Source of the DNA: UBA9647 sp049522195
GTDB taxonomy: Bacteria > Bacteroidota > Ignavibacteria > UBA10030
Assembly: GCA_049522195.1 (NCBI GenBank)
Contig: JBEKOB010000011.1
Span: 1-64,000 of the forward strand
Length of the DNA stretch: 64,000 nucleotides
Direction: 5' to 3'
Shown here: positions 62,915-64,000 of the stretch, one piece after another
Layout: every line of letters begins with the position of its first letter
Position numbering within the stretch: position 1 is the stretch's first letter
Notes under the pieces: generated by a model
What the model saw: only the letters and a program-made list of their open reading frames with translations
Told to the model about the DNA's origin: nothing
Databases searched by the model: none
Translations under genes and position numbers: made by a program

Positions 62915-64000
62915 ATGAAACAGACAACTGTTCTTCTTCTCATGCTAGTGTTGTTCTCGTCTGCAGCGCTGTCGCAGCGTGATTTCAAAACGCATACGCG
63001 CAGCATGCTCCGCCAGACGATCTATAACACCGGTGAAACTGGAAGGGCCCTCGAAGCAAGTAATTCGACTACCATCGGGTTACCAGACGGGACATCGTCA
63101 CTGGAATGGCCCCCGAATTCGAAGCAGACATTAAACCAGATCGTGTACTGGGGACATCAGAATGGATTTGGAGGAGGAATTCTCTTCCAGGCCAAGATCA
63201 ACGGAACGTACGTCGCAAAGGCCTGCGGTGGAATCACGGATGGATCCGGTAATGCCACGACGATCGCCGGTATCTATGTCATTCCCGGCAGCATCACGCG
63301 GACAGAGAATTTCCCGGTACTAGCCGACGGATCATTGAACACGGGGTACAATCCGAATGAAGCCGAGGAGATCATCACCACAAAGTACCGGACGACAGAC
63401 CCGATGAAGCTCACGATCACACAGACGAGCAGGGCATGGAGCTTCCCGGGGTACGATGCGTTCATTATTATCGAGTACGACATCGTCAACGATGATGTGA
63501 TGGATTATACCGATGGCATGGTGATGTTCGAGAACGCCATTGCCCCGTCGGCTTTTGGCTTGCAAAGAAGATACGGTCTTTGGAATGAGTCAGCCAATAC
63601 GACGCGATCCAGGGAGGTGTACGCGCGGTACAACTTCACGCGTTACCTAAGTTACGTGCACGGCAGAGATGGATTTCCTGATCCACAGTATTTCAATGCG
63701 TGGTCCACAGATGGTAATCGGGGAGGATTGGACGGGCCGCAAGCTGTTGGCGTTATGATCCTGCACTACGATTACGACAATCTGCAACCGAAGAGTCAAA
63801 CGTCCTACACGCTCTCGGATACAGCCCGGGTATGGGACGCAAACGGCAAATTTCTCCAACCGTATGGTTCGCAGGTGATACCAAACAGGAATGTGGATTT
63901 GAGCGCATCTCGAGCAATTTCATATGGATTGACTCTATCGAGCCGTACATACTCCGCGTTCGATTTCAGATCTACCACGTCGACGGCTAAAACAGACTCG
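62915..64000 (+). CDS. Unrecognised secreted protein, truncated at the window edge
   Basis: The frame from ATG 62915 stays open to base 64000 (362 codons), so the gene continues beyond the window. It opens with a signal peptide (MKQTTVLLLMLVLFSSAALS). The following sequence is rich in Tyr, Asn and Thr and includes SLEWPPNSKQTLNQ near residue 64 and FIIIEYDIVNDDVMDYTDG near 180. I do not recognise the family. It directly follows TonB receptor 2, so a surface partner of the receptor is a reasonable inference. Confidence 0.7.
   Translation, partial: MKQTTVLLLMLVLFSSAALSQRDFKTHTRSMLRQTIYNTGETGRALEASNSTTIGLPDGTSSLEWPPNSKQTLNQIVYWGHQNGFGGGILFQAKINGTYVAKACGGITDGSGNATTIAGIYVIPGSITRTENFPVLADGSLNTGYNPNEAEEIITTKYRTTDPMKLTITQTSRAWSFPGYDAFIIIEYDIVNDDVMDYTDGMVMFENAIAPSAFGLQRRYGLWNESANTTRSREVYARYNFTRYLSYVHGRDGFPDPQYFNAWSTDGNRGGLDGPQAVGVMILHYDYDNLQPKSQTSYTLSDTARVWDANGKFLQPYGSQVIPNRNVDLSASRAISYGLTLSSRTYSAFDFRSTTSTAKTDS

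Noticed and set aside
1..64000. CRISPR arrays, tRNA, rRNA and insertion sequences
   Set aside because: No regular repeat-spacer pattern, no tRNA-like cloverleaf with TTCGA arm, and no transposase frame was seen.

Overview
All of the roughly 44 genes in this window lie on the plus strand, so reverse-strand reading frames are shadows. The organism is most likely a member of the Bacteroidota/Ignavibacteria-type lineages. Three secreted proteins end in the C-terminal sorting domain typical of the type IX secretion system (core NYPNPFNPTT followed by a beta-rich tail ending in a Lys). There are large TonB-dependent receptors with a CarboxypepD_reg-like domain and no SusD partner. Base composition is moderate. 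The organism assignment is an inference from gene content only.

Region 1 (1-16400) is an anaerobic purine/urate-type catabolic operon of the ygeWXY-ssnA-xdh kind. It holds two molybdenum hydroxylase large subunits, an FAD subunit, a 2Fe-2S subunit and an XdhC maturation factor. It also encodes an SsnA amidohydrolase, a PreT/PreA dihydropyrimidine dehydrogenase pair, the knotted carbamoyltransferase YgeW, the M20 hydrolase YgeY and two different fold-type-II PLP enzymes (one threonine-synthase-like). No hydA hydantoinase and no canonical ygeX are present.

Region 2 (16600-36520) is a hexuronate and unsaturated-uronate operon. It is headed by a GntR-LacI hybrid (AraR-type) regulator with a near-palindromic operator at its own start. 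It encodes KduD, a GH88 unsaturated glucuronyl hydrolase, KduI, UxaC, an ExuT-like transporter, an SDR-type UxuB, two PfkB (KdgK-like) kinases and the tagaturonate epimerase UxaE. It also contains a tandem pair of unrecognised paralogous proteins, a membrane proton pyrophosphatase, a nickel-pincer LarA-family enzyme, PdxB and 6-phosphogluconate dehydrogenase. D-mannonate dehydratase (UxuA) and KDPG aldolase are not in the window. The LarA-like protein plus Gnd suggest a possible dehydratase-free route from mannonate through gluconate. A strong terminator closes the region.

Region 3 (36540-64000) is a pectin-utilisation locus. It encodes TonB receptor 1, a T9SS beta-helix protein, two CE8 pectinesterases (one with a divergent active site), PL1 and PL9 pectate lyases and two GH28 polygalacturonases. 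It also carries GH105, a CE12 acetylesterase fused to a DUF4350-like domain, GH43, an alpha/beta esterase, a Tat-exported Gfo/Idh/MocA oxidoreductase and a LacI regulator. TonB receptor 2 and a truncated unrecognised secreted protein complete it. A 22-bp double operator lies just downstream of a promoter-like element in front of both TonB receptor 1 and the second GH28 gene; this is the best regulatory signal in the window. Together, regions 2 and 3 describe extracellular pectin breakdown, uptake, and conversion of saturated and unsaturated galacturonate to central metabolism.
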